A DNA stretch of 64,000 nucleotides, from contig CM077116.1 of NCBI GenBank assembly GCA_039619475.1, positions 250,303,440 to 250,367,439 on the forward strand, written 5' to 3'. A program made the position numbers and the translations under genes. Below, in pieces: positions 1 to 12,213 of this stretch (positions are counted from its first letter, which is position 1; every line of letters starts with the position of its first letter). Under the pieces are notes generated by a model, which was given only the letters and a program-made list of their open reading frames with translations, was not told where the DNA came from and did not search any database. This stretch comes from Icerya purchasi. Taxonomy: Eukaryota; Arthropoda; Insecta; Hemiptera; Monophlebidae.

Positions 1-959
1 AATTTGCAGGTGTTATTATGTCATATTGAACACTATTCTTTATATAAAAGAAGTCATTCTCGCTGAATATTAGTCGTAAACAATCCGAGCACAAAATAAA
101 ACAGGAGGAATCATTGCAAATCGGTACAGACGGCGTTGCTAGTCGTTACAACGAGCAAGATGGTTACATTCATTTAAAAAAAGAGGATTCCCCGGTTTCG
201 TCACAGAATAAATAAAAATTTCCCTGTGCTCATTTTAATCGGTCCGAATTGTAGCTGCGACAAAGATATGAAATGAAATGGTTCAAATTTTTCCTTTTAT
301 AAGATATTATTATTATGTATTGTGAAATTTTGCCGCCCTCTAGAAGTGCTGCCCGGGGCAGGCCGCCCCTCCGGCCACCACTACGCAATTCACAAATGAA
401 TTGCCTGCCGCACTCGTTGTTATTTTGATTGCCTCCAATCGTCTTTCTTGCAAATTTCTAACCTCCTCGAGCACTCTTCAATTTATTCTTTTTTTTTCCT
501 ATGATTCTCAATAAAAATCAGTCATATGCTTTCTTTTCTTCATCTCATCCGTTCCGTGTTCCTAATAATTAACTCCGGTAATGAAGCGACTGATTTTCCA
601 ACTCGGGTTGCTGATTCTTTCCGCTTCTTTTTTGTAGAAAATTCCATCTTCTAACCTCCTGTCCTCGTATGAAAATTTCCATTTCAGATTTCAATTTCGG
701 ATATTTATATATACTACTTTCTGTATATTTAATAATTATTCATTTCATCCGTCTGTTCAACCTAAATCCTAGTCTACAGTTTTTTTTCTGTTTCCTTCAT
801 TTTCTCACTCTGGTATTATCTCCTTTAACCGCCTTTCAAACCATACCTCCCTACACTGTTCCTCCATTCGAGTAATGCTATTCTTTGCGATGCTGGTCAT
901 TCATCTCTTTCTACGTATTCCCACTAGTTAAAACGGGGGCTTCCTACTCTTTGTTACGC

Positions 960-1140
960 CTTCTGTTTTTTATTCTTTTCGGCACGCTAGCGGCTTTGAC
1001 CCAACAGTAGGAAAAGTTAAAATAAGATGTTAAATCGAGAGGCGATTAGAGATGGAGAATAGGAAAGATTGAAGTATAGGGATTACAGCTGAAGATGGGA
1101 AGTATATATAATAAAGGAAAAATTATAAGGAGCAAGAACA
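960..1140 (-). repeat. Interspersed repeat, copy 1 of 2 (LINE-3'-end-like)
   Basis: This stretch aligns with 61867-62040 at roughly three quarters identity by eye. Shared blocks include AGCGGCTTTGACC, a GTTAAAT-GAGAG-CGATTAGA block and AAGGAA-AATTATA-GGAGCA. Both copies start on their left with a T-rich run, so on the minus strand they would end in a poly(A)-like tail, as a LINE 3' end does. No coding sequence is recognisable. The class is inferred only from that tail. Confidence 0.55.
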
Positions 1141-4100
1141 TCCAGTGCTAAGATTTTCAAGTACAGAACAGAGCATTCGGAAGCAAGGAGTAAGAAGATG
1201 TAGTTTGCATCACATATGGGAGGAGAGATAGAACTGTGAACCTTATAATATGTATACTATCTTTTTCTTTCTAAAACATTATTATTCCCGCTATACTGAT
1301 TGCCCCTTACTAACACTGTCTAATTAGAAGATGACTTTTTCTTTTCAAATTGTTTCCGGTTAATAAAAATCCCTGGTTATCTAGCCAAAAAGAAAGAAAG
1401 AAAAAAATCCTTCAAAACTTTATAAAAATAACGGTACTAACCGGTCAGAAGTTTTTTGACAATTTTTGTAATCTTTGAATTGATCCTTTTTTTTTCCTTT
1501 TACTATAACTGTCGCCGCTAACAAAACAAAGAAACATAAAAAAAAAAAAAAAAAAAGTATATGAAATATTAAAAATGTTTTCAGTTTACCTAACGGACGA
1601 TCAGATACGAAACTAACAATATGCAATATTAAACTTATATCTTCATCAGGACAATGCTAAAAAAGATTGAAAGACTTTGGTTTTTGGGAAGGAACAGCAC
1701 TTAAATTAAGCTAATAAGTTCTTATATTATTTTAATGTTACATTTAAAATAACAAAAGTTGGATGAGGAAACATAAATGTTTTCCCCTACGCCGCACTCG
1801 AAAAATATATCGATGTAATGAACCTCTTAATGGGGTTTTGTTTGCACCTTTACCACACTTAGTAGTATACTATATACGGTATGCCGATTACTGGCGAGTG
1901 CGTAGTATATTAGTGACTAAAAAAAAAAAACAAAAAACAAAAAACGTTTAATGTAAATTGTGAAAAAATAATAGAAAAAACCTTCTTTTTTTAATTTAAG
2001 AATGTTGTTCACGGTAAAAAATATGAAGAACGAAGAGTATAGGAAGTACGCTGGTTCTGTACCATAAGTAAACATGGAAAAATTCAGTCAAGCCAATATG
2101 CGATGCCGTCAGATTTTTAACCTAGTGGAATTTCTTCTTTGAATTCACAGACACTCACAAAATCCGCGCATTCGTAATTTTTGACCTTGACAGATTTCTA
2201 GACGTCAAATTTCTATTTACAAATTAAGCTAAGAACGAGCGGATTTTTTTGCCGGTGAAATTTGAAGAACATTTGCTCCGGGTCGCTATAAGTGCATAAG
2301 TAAAGTTATTATAAGACAACGAAACAGACAAAAAATTAAAAATTGACTTACCCGCCCTCTCACCAGCCCGAGAATAAAAACATAAAAGACGTTTCAAAAG
2401 GTGCAATAATGTCGCATTTCGATCACAGTTTAAAATTAATGAGGTTTAAAAAAAAACAAAACATCATACGAATGTACGTATATAGCCAATTTTACAGCAG
2501 AGCACATTTATAGAGATATAAGAAATTTTAAAAAAAATTACTATTTCAGAATTAATTTTTAAGTATGAGCAGAAACAGCTCTTCCTTTCATCTATTCAAG
2601 TAGACTTTAATTATGAAGAAGCACGTTACAAAGTATTTTACAACATTTTGTAGTCAAATATTCCGAATAAAGGCGAAGGAAATAAAAAAAAACAATAAAA
2701 TAGATTTTGCCGATAAGTTTAGCATGTGCGTCAAGCGGTTCTGAAAACGATACTGCAGTTTAGTATTTTATGGAATTAAGTAAATAACCTTAAAAGCAAC
2801 AAATGAAAAAGGGTTTTCATGGTTGTGATAGTAATAATAATTCGTGTATTTTTTTTTAATAAATTCAGTCGTTTTCGAAAATGTGAAATAGCTTTTTAAC
2901 GTAGAAAAATATAGTAACAACTTTTATCATTCCTTGCGCCGCTTTCGCATGTGCAACGGAAAGGCATCTTTCCCGCGACTTTGGTTAAACATTTATATCG
3001 GCCGCCGCCTCCCATGCGAATTTCTAAACTGTTTTCTTACGAAACCAAACTACATATTCTTCACGCGTTCCACGCAGTTAAGAGGAAGAAGCTCTTATAA
3101 GCTTCGATGAAAACCTCAAATACCTTTCTTAGTCTCCCGTAATGCGACAGTGCCGCTTTTGTAATTTTCTTAAACAGATAAAGTTAAAGTGAACCGCATT
3201 AAAGAATAAAAAACGTTATGAATATAATAATAATCTACGAAATTATTTGCATTTTCGGAAATAAATAACCTTTTCCATACACAAAGAATGACCCTTCGGT
3301 CTAGATAATCTTATTAGTAACGATATTTATAAAGAGCATTATTGCGATTAAGCTACTATGCACCGTAATTATAATGTGCGAGGTGATAAAGGAACAAAAA
3401 CACGGGCAACTAATTAAAAAAAAGTAAATAGCAGCGATTGGTTTTCACTAATCGGTTATGTCTTATTGCAATAGGGTTCCGAACAAGAACGCGTTAAAAT
3501 GATATACACGAAATGCAAAGAAGAAACGCAAATCGATGAAAGTAAGTGTTAGATGTTACAAACGTTAAATGAATAAAACGCAGCGTACTAATTAAGCAGG
3601 TTTATGCACGACCAACTGAGCAACTCACAAATGCTGCACAGTGTCACTGTTATCGAGTAAAATTACAAAAAAAACCCGAATATTCGCTCTGAATATATTT
3701 TTTAAGCAGTATTATAAAATTATCGTGTAACAAAAAACTTAAGAACAGAAAATTTAATTATTCACAAAAATACACTGAAATATCGACATGTTTCGGAGTC
3801 ATACACTCTCCATAATTATAAGACTGCAATAATTTTAATTTCTATTAAAAAAGCAGTATTACGACGACAAAGCAGCTGCTATGATTTTTCAAATAGCTAT
3901 AAAAATAAGAAAAAACAAATTCATCGTATTGAACACGTGCACGAAAAATTTGGAAAAAAATATTCCTTTTTTCCGTCCCAATCTTTAAAAATACTTCAGA
4001 TTTTCATTTTATTTATGTACCAGGGGCTCTGTCCCTAAGATCCCCACTTCTGGCGTTTAAAACAAAAATAGTGAAAAAATTTCGAACAATTTTAAGTTGT

Positions 4101-4278
4101 TTAAAAAATCAATGCGTATAATAAATATAAAAATTAACAAATCAGCATTAAAACAATTTAACTTAAAAAAAAGAAAATTTTTCTCCAATCTTTGCACGTT
4201 TATTCTCGCAATAGAACGAAAATTTTTCTCGATTCCGGCATTTTACAATAATTTGTCTCTATCGCAATCGCGAAAAAC

Positions 4279-4281
<3 letters not shown>

Positions 4282-4362
<81 letters not shown>

Positions 4363-4396
4363 GTATATATATATGTATATATATGTATGTGTGTAT
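4282..4396. repeat. TA microsatellite with TATG-type interruptions
   Basis: About 70 bases of uninterrupted TA dinucleotide are followed by TA units broken by G at regular intervals, ending in a short TG-rich tail. The open reading frame that runs across it encodes only Ile-Tyr repeats and is not a gene. Confidence 0.9.
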
Positions 4397-5722
4397 TAAA
4401 ATGAATTTCTATTTGTAAGGACACTGCAACGTGTGTTCTTACTCTTAAAATATGATTATTATTCAGAACAGATTGTTCTTACCAGCAACGTTGTAAACAG
4501 CCTTTGCTTGATTCATAGTTTCTCATTAGCTTTACTAGAAATTAAAACTTGATTTTCAACTGCCTCTGTATGTTACACTGTAAATGCAATTGACATTTAT
4601 AAACGACATGAAATGCATAATTTCTCTTTTTTTTTTGCAAATTGTTAATTTTTCTACAATACGGAAACTGAGACAAAATTCAAATAGTCCAGTGCGCAAG
4701 TTCAGTCAGTGTTAATTACAAATCAACCCTATTCAAATAAAAGAAGCTCTTTATTCTTCCTCATTGGCGACTTTATCAACACTTTGTAATACTTCGTTTT
4801 TAAATAAAAAAATTTCCCTGGTTACAGTACATTATGAATAAATTTACAGACACGCTTAAAGTATTATAGCGATACACACCTTCTTGTATATATATCACCC
4901 AGAAAGTATTTGTAAAATTCGGAATACTAAGGTAAAAGTTGGAAATATAGCTGACTATTCCATCTCGATCGAACATTCAGTTTTTTCTTAATCAACCTTA
5001 TTCTACGACGGTAATGTTGCTTTCTTACGAGCGTCACTCTCTCTCCTTGCCCGTATACTTCAAATTATACAGCGATCATCCTTTTTACATGGATCAGAAT
5101 CATATTTTGTTCGAACATACTTCACGCTTAAACATTTAAACAGACCGATGTGTATAATTCTCTCTTGATGCACGTAATTTTTTCTTACGCCTATCCATTT
5201 ACGAAGATTCCTTGGAAACCATTAAATATGTTGTCAACTTCTTGTCGACGATTGGACCCAGAATAAAAATATAATTAGCAACCCTCCTCGCAGTAGATTA
5301 CTGTCTACAAATAAATACTCAGCGATGACGTGGTAACACCAGCGCAGCCGGTTACTTTCGGAGGGAATTTAAATAATATACATTTTTTTTAAATTTGTTT
5401 TAAAAACAGACAAAAAGAAAAGGAACAATTAAATGCATCAATGGATTCGTTTTATACTTTCACTTAACGGATTACTGTTATAACGCAACAACATGAACTG
5501 CTAGCAAAACATGAAGTTAAAATAATCCTGAAGATATATATGTATATATATATATGTATATTTTTATAGACGGAGGAAGTTCGTTCTCTGAACGACTAGA
5601 CCGTTAGAATGGCAGTTTTACCCTTTGACCGAAAATAACCGTTAATTTGTAAATTACAGTTCGTTATTATTGGTAGTAGTTTAATCTTAATTTTATATTT
5701 ACAACTTGAATTCATCTTTCAG

Positions 5723-5775
5723 ATGATATGGACGCGTTCAAAAAAATGGAGTTGCCATCATCCGTAAAAGGCAAG
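5723..5775 (+). CDS. OBP exon (first one found), region before C2
   Basis: The exon is preceded by a pyrimidine-rich tract ending in TTTCAG and followed by the donor GTTAGC. It opens with two bases that complete a codon from an unseen upstream exon, then reads DMDAFKKMELPSSVKGK. This is the segment between helix 2 and the C2 cysteine in classic OBPs. The C1 cysteine is not in this exon. Confidence 0.8.
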
Positions 5776-8700
5776 GTTAGCACATGTTTCACTCGAATGT
5801 TTACAAGTTTATAAAAATACAGAAGCAGAAGAAACCTTTAAGATTTTTTGTTTTTATTATTATTATTATTTTATTTTTCATATAAAAATTTAAAAGCAAC
5901 TAAAATACGGTTCTAAAACATCATTGTAAATGTCCGCTGTTTTCCTTTCAAAAATCGGATAAAAATTTACCTTGTAAAATTTTGCTGTAATAATTAAAAA
6001 ACAATAAAATAGCTGCCTATATGATACTATTAAATCATGTGATTAATAGTACTAATAAAACTGTTTCAATCGCCGAATAAAATTACCGAGTGTATTAAGT
6101 TTGTCTCATCTCTGATGAAATGAATGAAACTTACATTTCATAAAAAATGTTAAACGTCATAAAGCTCCTAAAATTCAAAAGCCATCTTACAACTGCGGAG
6201 CTGTTTTTACACTCCTATGCTATAAACAGATTAGAGCACGTTTTGCACGACCTGCAGTTTAGACAAAGTTCCCTATATAGCAGAAAAAAAAAAAAAAGAT
6301 ATATACTTCTAGTAACTTTTTAACATTTAACAAACACGTTTTCATAAATAATTAGAAATGTTCCAGTCGTTCATCAACTCCTATAAATTCCAATGCTACT
6401 ATAATACAGAAACACGTTACACTTCTCTTCGCGTTAGTAATTAATTTTCGTTTATTTTCCATTTTAGTACTATTTCATTTTTTAATTTAATAGTAACTAA
6501 AAAATGATTTTGTTAATTGCAGTGCATGATGGGATGTCTTATGCGCGAAGCAGCTATTGTAAGTGAAAAATTTTCTTTCAAAAGTTTTATTAAATGTCTT
6601 AAACTGTTCATTTTGTTTGTCGCGCTATTAATCGATCTGTTAATTTTATGTAACTAGCTGATTAACGGTAAGTTTAATAAAGACGGAGCGACAAAAGTCG
6701 CAGAACGATATTATGCCGGAAGACAAGACGATATGGAACGGGCGAGACAAGTCATCGATATTTGTGAAAAATACGGTACGCTTTACTGCTTATTCATAAA
6801 CGTATTAAACCAAGGGTAGCTAACCTTTTTATATTGAACTTGAGTTATTGTCGTAAGTCGGACAATATTTTTTTAACCACGTCTAAAACTAAAAATATAA
6901 TAAATCATTAAATATTAAAAGATATAATATATAATTTATAATGCATAAATACATATATATATATATATATATTAAACTACTATAATTTATTCAAAAAATG
7001 AAAAAAACAAATTTTTTTAAAAATGTATGTCATTTACAAGATAAAAAGGACAACAAATTAAATTAAAAATGAACATAACTCTATTAATAATTTTAAAATT
7101 GTTATAGTTCATTCTTTATCAAAATAAAAATTATGGTACAACAAATCATGATAAATCAGAAAATTTAATTAATCACAAAAAATAACGACTTGAAAGTCAC
7201 ATACTCCATATCATGGTAATACTAATAAAAGTTAATGTAAAAATTAAACAAATAACAAATATTAACGACTATAATGATGAATTCGAAAGCGATATATTGA
7301 TATGTTAAAAAAATTTCAATTATGAATTTTAAATAGCGGATCATTAGCTAAAATTAGATTATTAATTAAATCATTTTGAAATTATTAATGTAGTGTACTT
7401 CAGCGTGTAATTTAAAAGTTTTTATCAGTGACATATTTTAAAATTTCTAAATTAGCGTCGATATTTAATGTAAATTTACGATTATTTAAATTATACGCTT
7501 AGTCGTAGACGACTTTTGTATACGTCCGCGTCCAATTTTTTTTTTTTTCTCTATCAATAATAAAAATATAACTGTAATTTAAAAAGCGCTTCAATATGAA
7601 AGTTGAAAGCATAAACTACTTAACGCGTAGTTCGCAAAATTTACAGGGCAGAGAAAATGATTCAAAAACCTATAATTTTAAAACCATTCTAGATCTCGCA
7701 GGTCTCCAGTTTGCCACCCTTGTATTAAATTATGAACCTATCCGCAGTAATTTAAATGAAAGTTAAACTGTCTATTTTAGAAATTGCGATGTTTGCCATC
7801 GCAACCGAATCGCGAGAAAAATAAATGATAACGAGGAATTTTATAGTTTTTAACTGAAAATTATTGTCACGTGAAGCAAGATTCATCCAGAATTATTCGG
7901 TATCTAAAATGAAAATGAAACGCTGTTTATGTTTAGAGTTACCTATGATTTCTCAGTTAAAACGTAGTATTTTTTTCTAAAATTGAAACGTGATTTAACT
8001 GTGGTGCAACAAAACAAAATTTAAAATAAGTAGTTTATTATCGAACAAATTTTGCGAGAAAAAGGATGGAGAACATTTACCAAAAATACTGATTATTCAA
8101 ACTACATACTTCTCCAAATATATTTCGAGTCAAAACAACAACATACAAAATATGTTTTTCATTAAAATAACGTTTCGTTCCAAAAAATTATATTACGAAA
8201 TGAATGGCAAAACATTAGAAATTTTTGCCAATAAAACCAGAGTCATCGCATTCAAACTTAAATATTTACAAAAAGGAAGAGCGCGTGTAACTAATTTAAA
8301 ATTTTTATCCGTCTTAAAAGAAAACGAATAATTTAACCAAGTTACATTTTTGCAGTTCACATTTCATTAATGGGATATTAAAAATTTAAACAATTGATCC
8401 CCTTTAACACTTATTCACAAATAAACACTTTCCTTTTGCTTCGTCCAAAAAGAAAAAGGTAAAATTATTTGATGATTTTCCTAGAAATAGCGCTACGTTT
8501 TAAGTTTTACCTTTTAATGTCACCGAAGAAGCGGTCCAAGTACAAAGATAAATTTAATGTGTGAAATGAAAAAATTGACTACTTTGTCGCGGAAATTAAA
8601 AATAATATAATTAAAATTCATATACAGAACAAGTTCAAGCCAGAACGCAACTTATGAACAAAACATGATTTCAATATCTGAAAAATAACACCCGTTAATT

Positions 8701-9009
8701 TCTCATTATTAGTTTAAACTATTTCTTAATTTACAGTTGAAAACGAAACTGAGGAATGCGAGATTGCTTCAAAAATTGCAACATGCGTAATAGAACAAGC
8801 ACAAAAAGTAAGTGAAAGTAATATTCGCAGTAATTCGTAACGAACAATTTGTTAACCCGTGATTTAATACAATTGACTGATTCGTATAGAAGAATAGTAC
8901 GTATTGAAAAATTAATCAAATTAAAGAGAAATTAAGTAATAACACAAATGCAAATAATTTTTTATTTTATATATTTCAGCTTGGATTGAATTCTATACCA
9001 CAGGGATAA
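5723..9009 (+). CDS. Odorant-binding protein (classic OBP), 5' exons missing
   Basis: This is a secreted insect OBP, a small helical carrier of hydrophobic ligands in sensillar lymph or other fluids. Five coding exons (5723-5775, 6523-6558, 6658-6775, 8737-8807, 8980-9009) join in frame through GT-AG introns of 747, 99, 1961 and 172 bp and give 101 codons plus a TAA stop. The joined protein shows C-x3-C, then 42 residues to the next Cys, then C-x10-C-x8-C. This is exactly the C2 to C6 pattern of classic OBPs (C2-x3-C3, C5-x8-C6). The part before C2 lacks the first cysteine and a signal peptide, and the first exon opens in split phase (two bases of a codon), so at least one more exon lies upstream. 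The frame is intact, so the gene is probably functional. Family membership is firm; orthology and ligand are unknown. Its neighbours (lipid-type synthetases on the other strand) say nothing sure about its role. Confidence 0.88.
6523..6558 (+). CDS. OBP exon carrying the C2-x3-C3 motif
   Basis: This 36-base exon reads CMMGCLMREAAI. The acceptor is AATTGCAG and the donor is GTAAGT. The two cysteines spaced by three residues are the signature of OBP helix 3. The exon is far too short to be found by an ORF search and is supported by splice sites, phase and motif. Confidence 0.85.
6658..6775 (+). CDS. OBP exon carrying C4
   Basis: The exon is 118 bases, opening with LINGKFNKDGATKVAERYY and ending in VIDICEKY plus one base. 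It is flanked by the acceptor AACTAG and the donor GTACGC. The FNKDG-like turn and the 42-residue spacing from C3 to the Cys in DIC are typical of classic OBPs. Confidence 0.87.
8737..8807 (+). CDS. OBP exon carrying C5-x8-C6
   Basis: The exon is 71 bases, with acceptor TTACAG and donor GTAAGT. After completing a valine codon with the previous exon it reads ENETEECEIASKIATC and continues VIEQAQK. The eight-residue spacing between the two cysteines is invariant in classic OBPs. Confidence 0.87.
8980..9009 (+). CDS. OBP last coding exon
   Basis: A 30-base exon after the acceptor ATTTCAG encodes LGLNSIPQG and a TAA stop. It gives the short C-terminal tail after C6 that is usual for the family. 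Confidence 0.82.
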   Translation, partial: LGLNSIPQG

Positions 9010-9101
9010 CAAATTGGACAGAACTGTGATGTTTTCTTTTTATTTTTTACTAAAGTAATATTTTTTATAAAATTATACTGTAAACCGCAATATTTTGTAC
9101 A

Positions 9102-9107
9102 AATAAA
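9102..9107 (+). promoter_or_regulatory. Polyadenylation signal of the OBP gene
   Basis: An AATAAA hexamer lies about 95 bases after the OBP stop codon. The position fits; use is inferred. Confidence 0.55.
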
Positions 9108-9199
9108 AATATTTCTGTAAATTAAATAATTTATTAAATGTATTAAAAGCGGTAAGATTTTTGCAGTAACAATACGTTACTGTTTTTAAGAAGTCCACA

Positions 9200-9640
9200 G
9201 CTCGTCTGTTATATCTAACAGGACTATGATCACGATCACGATATGCCCATTTCAATCCACTGCTGGATGCAGGCAATCCCCTGGTGGGAGAAGTTGGCCT
9301 AATCTTTCGTGTTGGCCAGGCAAACTGAGAGATGCATTTTATACCTGCTACCAGGTATTCATGGTAATAGTTAATATGCAACACTAGTGTAGACACAAGA
9401 CTACACACTCGGAACTGATTTCAATCGCTTGTTATCCCGTCACAAATACGGCCCTGTGTGTGTCTGTCAACTACACCTCAACTAACGCGCGTTTGCCATT
9501 ACCTACTATGTGACTATTAGCTATTATTTAATTATTATTATAAAAAAAATTTCTGTCATCGCCTGAGATCGAACTAAAGACATCCGTAACGAAAGTCAAG
9601 TTCTCTAACAACTAGGATATCGCGACAAAGGATAGTACCG
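9200..9640 (-). mobile_element. tRNA-derived SINE-like repeat, copy 1 (minus strand)
   Basis: On the minus strand a tRNA-like head starts near 9640, with an A-box-like stretch at 9601-9619 and a B-box-like AGTTCGATCTCAG at 9561-9575. It is followed by GGCGATGACAGAAA. The same head, in the other orientation, is at 58690-58790. Homology resumes further on (GTAGTCTTG-GTGTCTACA, then TTGCAT). The 3' part of this copy, near 9230-9300, contains GCCTGCATCCAGCAGTGG and a short repeated ATCGTG unit. That resembles the 3' tails of arthropod non-LTR elements and is absent from the other copy. The open frame across it is not a gene. Confidence 0.6.
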
Positions 9641-10714
9641 TCTTAATAAGGGCGTAGGCATTCTCTGACAAGTCCAAAAATGTAATCTCTTAGTTCTTTG
9701 TTTTTCTTTTTTTGGGGAGAAAGAGCATCAACTATGAACATTAACTTAGGGCAAGTGAACTTTTTGGAAATTTCAGTGTGTGGCAACGAGATTTTGCCCA
9801 GGTTCTATCAGAACGAAATCTAAATCCCCATTTTCATACTGTGTACTTCTTTTTATTGATAGCAGTTGACGATCGCAACTTAAAGCTTCCCTTTTGAATA
9901 GCGTTGCCATTTCTACAATTTCCACCTTTTCTTTTGTTATTTTAAAACTGCATATTGCACAGGCGCGTACGCACATAACAGTAAATAGTTTAAAAGAAAT
10001 AATACTTTCATTTGGAACAACAGAACAACAAAAGCAAACGCGAAACAGAGAATGTAAGACATGTGTTATAACATGAAATTAACTGAAAAAAATATTTTTG
10101 TAAATACTTGAAAATGAATTTTTAATCCAAAAAAAATAAATTTGCTCCCATTCATATGTAAAGATATTAGAAAGAAGTCAAAATATACACATAGTTTAAA
10201 AAATCGAGTTAAATTAGCAGTAGATTTTATTATTAATAATTTAATAGGTTATAATTTGCAAAATATGAACAATACGAATCAATGTAAAATCATGGTAAAA
10301 ATAAAGATACTTTCAATATGAAAATGGATTAAATAACATTGGAACAGTATTTAAAGCGTTCTTGAACGTTTACTATCTTTTCAAAAACATTAGCAATTTT
10401 CACAATGCCTTTACGTCGGTCATTTGATGACCCATTATAGACCATTTTACCTAAGTGACCCTATAAAAAATTCGAATATACCGACTACTTTTTTAAATAT
10501 TTCAAAATGCATGTTATAATTTGCGTAACACTTTTAGGCAATACGAGAATAATAACATTTTCTAGATATTATACGATTTATAAACGTCCAAACTAAAGAA
10601 TTACCAATGGTCAATACACTGATTATAAGACTCGCAAAAATATATCATTTGATATCTACGAAAAAATGTATTAATGCGAGATCGGCATGAAAAATAATTC
10701 ATCTGTACTATCTT
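9641..10714. other. Intergenic stretch without recognisable content
   Basis: AT-rich sequence between the SINE-like repeat and the LINE-tail repeat. I see no coding signal, repeat or structured element that I can name. Confidence 0.5.
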
Positions 10715-11100
10715 AAGTTTTTTTTTTTTCCGGGCTCGTCAACCAAGAATCTTTACTCAAAAACAGAGAAGGAATGAATTTGATGCGGTCAAATATTGTT
10801 AGTAGGAAGGAACAAATAACGGAAACCATGTATGAAAAATGAAAAGACAGGATATAAGGGGCGCAATACGGAATAGGAAGACTAAGTCGCAGTAAACTGA
10901 AATAAAAAGCAGAACACTCAACAGAAAGAGATGAACAATTAATAAATACGTAATTAGCATCGCAAACACGCTCTTCGTTTGAGTGGAGAGGTCAATACGG
11001 AGAGGAAACTAATGAAAAACGAAAACGGGAAGAAGATAAGAGACTATGGCTTAAGAAGGCAGACAAATAAGAGAGACAACAACAGAACGACGAAGTCAAG
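10715..11100 (-). mobile_element. LINE 3'-end fragment, same family as 15625-17190
   Basis: A T-run followed by GGCTCGTCAACCA opens this fragment, exactly as at 15634-15667. Further shared blocks are GACAGGATATA, a GCAGAACACTCAACAGAAAGAG-like stretch, and AGGAAAC followed by GAAAACGGGAAG. The layout implies a minus-strand insertion with its poly(A) at the left. The right limit is uncertain; purine-rich sequence continues towards 11550 without a recognisable protein. It is a 5'-truncated copy with no coding domain left. Confidence 0.6.
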
Positions 11101-11860
11101 AAAACAAAAAGAACTACGGACTGGCAAAAAAACTAGGTTGAACAGACAGATAAAAAGGACAATTGTTAGAGAAAAAGAGGATTTTTATGATATTCATCTC
11201 TGTTCAACCTCTATGAGCAGAATGTCATCGAATTCATAATAAATAAAGAATCAACAATGCTTGCATAAAAAACTGAATTTGTAGAATTTGCTGTAATACA
11301 AGTTTAAGCAGATGAGAGCGTGTACGTAGAATACAAAAAATGTTGAACAGATTGAAAATTCGAGATGTATAGAGGATAATAAATGGAAAAAAAACGGAAA
11401 TAATAAAATTAAGAGGAGTACAGAAGTAAAAGAAAAAATCGAAAAAATGCGAATAAAGATAACTAAGCGTAAAGGTTAGAATAGTGAGGTGCCAAGGGGC
11501 ATTAAATACGAGAAGAAAAAAAGGAACATCTTGTGTGTTGACAAAATGAACCGACATAAAAAAATTTCGAGGTGTACTTTGGAATGTGTTGTTTGAAAAT
11601 CGAGGATGTTATAAATTATTAAGTCGACCATCATGGGATTTGAATCGTAGAGATACTAAATATAATAACGATAAAATATACGCTGCCAAAATAACGGAAA
11701 GGAAGACAAAATTAAAAGAGAATAAAGGAACTTATCTAATAGAACCACCTGTTATATAAATATATTATTGAAAAATATAGCTTTTAGGAGAGAAGCTATA
11801 AAAATTATATTAATCGCAAATTTTGGCGACTAACAACGAAAAATCGATACTTCAAAACGA

Positions 11861-11866
11861 TTTATT
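11861..11866 (-). promoter_or_regulatory. Polyadenylation signal of synthetase gene A
   Basis: AATAAA on the minus strand, about 65 bases downstream of the TAG stop of gene A. The position is typical; use is inferred. Confidence 0.55.
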
Positions 11867-11931
11867 TAAAAAAGAAAATTAACTAATTTTTTCAAAAACG
11901 TTAAAAACATATACCGAATATATAAAATATT

Positions 11932-12213
11932 CTATTTTGATTGCAAATAATTTTCTTTCAAAACTCTTCGCAGTATTTTCCCTGACGGAGTTTTTGGTAA
12001 CGAATCAACAAACACGACTCCTCTCAATCGTTTGAACGGAGCTACCCTCGCAGCCACGTATCTTCTTAACGACATCTCAGTAGTTGATTTTCCCTGTTCC
12101 ATAACCACAAACGCTAGCGGTTTTTCGTCAGAATGATGTGTAATTCCTATAACTGCAGCTTCCAGCACGCCCGGATATGTCCTCAGTATAGCTTCTAATT
12201 CTGCTGGCGGCAC
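11932..12213 (-). CDS. Gene A exon 8: C-terminal domain and stop
   Basis: 93 codons plus TAG. It opens [10 protein letters not shown] and ends KENYLQSK, with PSGKILRR holding the catalytic lysine used in adenylation. The acceptor TATATAG precedes GTG, an internal Val codon and not a start. Confidence 0.93.
   Translation of the reverse strand: MPPAELEAILRTYPGVLEAAVIGITHHSDEKPLAFVVMEQGKSTTEMSLRRYVAARVAPFKRLRGVVFVDSLPKTPSGKILRRVLKENYLQSK

Larger units (their letters stand above)
1..5722. other. Gene-poor AT-rich region upstream of the OBP exons
   Basis: I see no exon with a recognisable protein in this stretch. It holds an interspersed repeat near 960-1140, a long TA microsatellite at 4282-4396, and a C/G-richer stretch near 4021-4060 that looks like the end of a non-autonomous element without a visible partner. 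The missing 5' exons of the OBP should lie here or to the left of the window, but no candidate passed both phase and length checks. Short open frames here are low-complexity or repeat-derived. Confidence 0.6.

Noticed and set aside
4097..4399. 100-codon open frame
   Set aside because: The second half is Ile-Tyr repeat from the TA microsatellite and the rest is AT-rich noise.
4441..4490. Possible OBP exon with C1, ending at a GTAAAC donor in the right phase
   Set aside because: It would be only about 35 bases long, places C1 23 residues before C2 (shorter than usual), and has a weak match to OBP N-terminal helices. Chance is more likely.
4975..5012. Possible OBP exon ending FYD before a GTAATG donor
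   Set aside because: The phase fits, but an in-frame stop lies a few codons upstream with no acceptor between.
9073..9408. 111-codon open frame on the minus strand with GLPASSSGLKWA
   Set aside because: It lies in the 3' part of the SINE-like repeat; the phrase is a translation of a LINE-tail-like sequence and not a gene.
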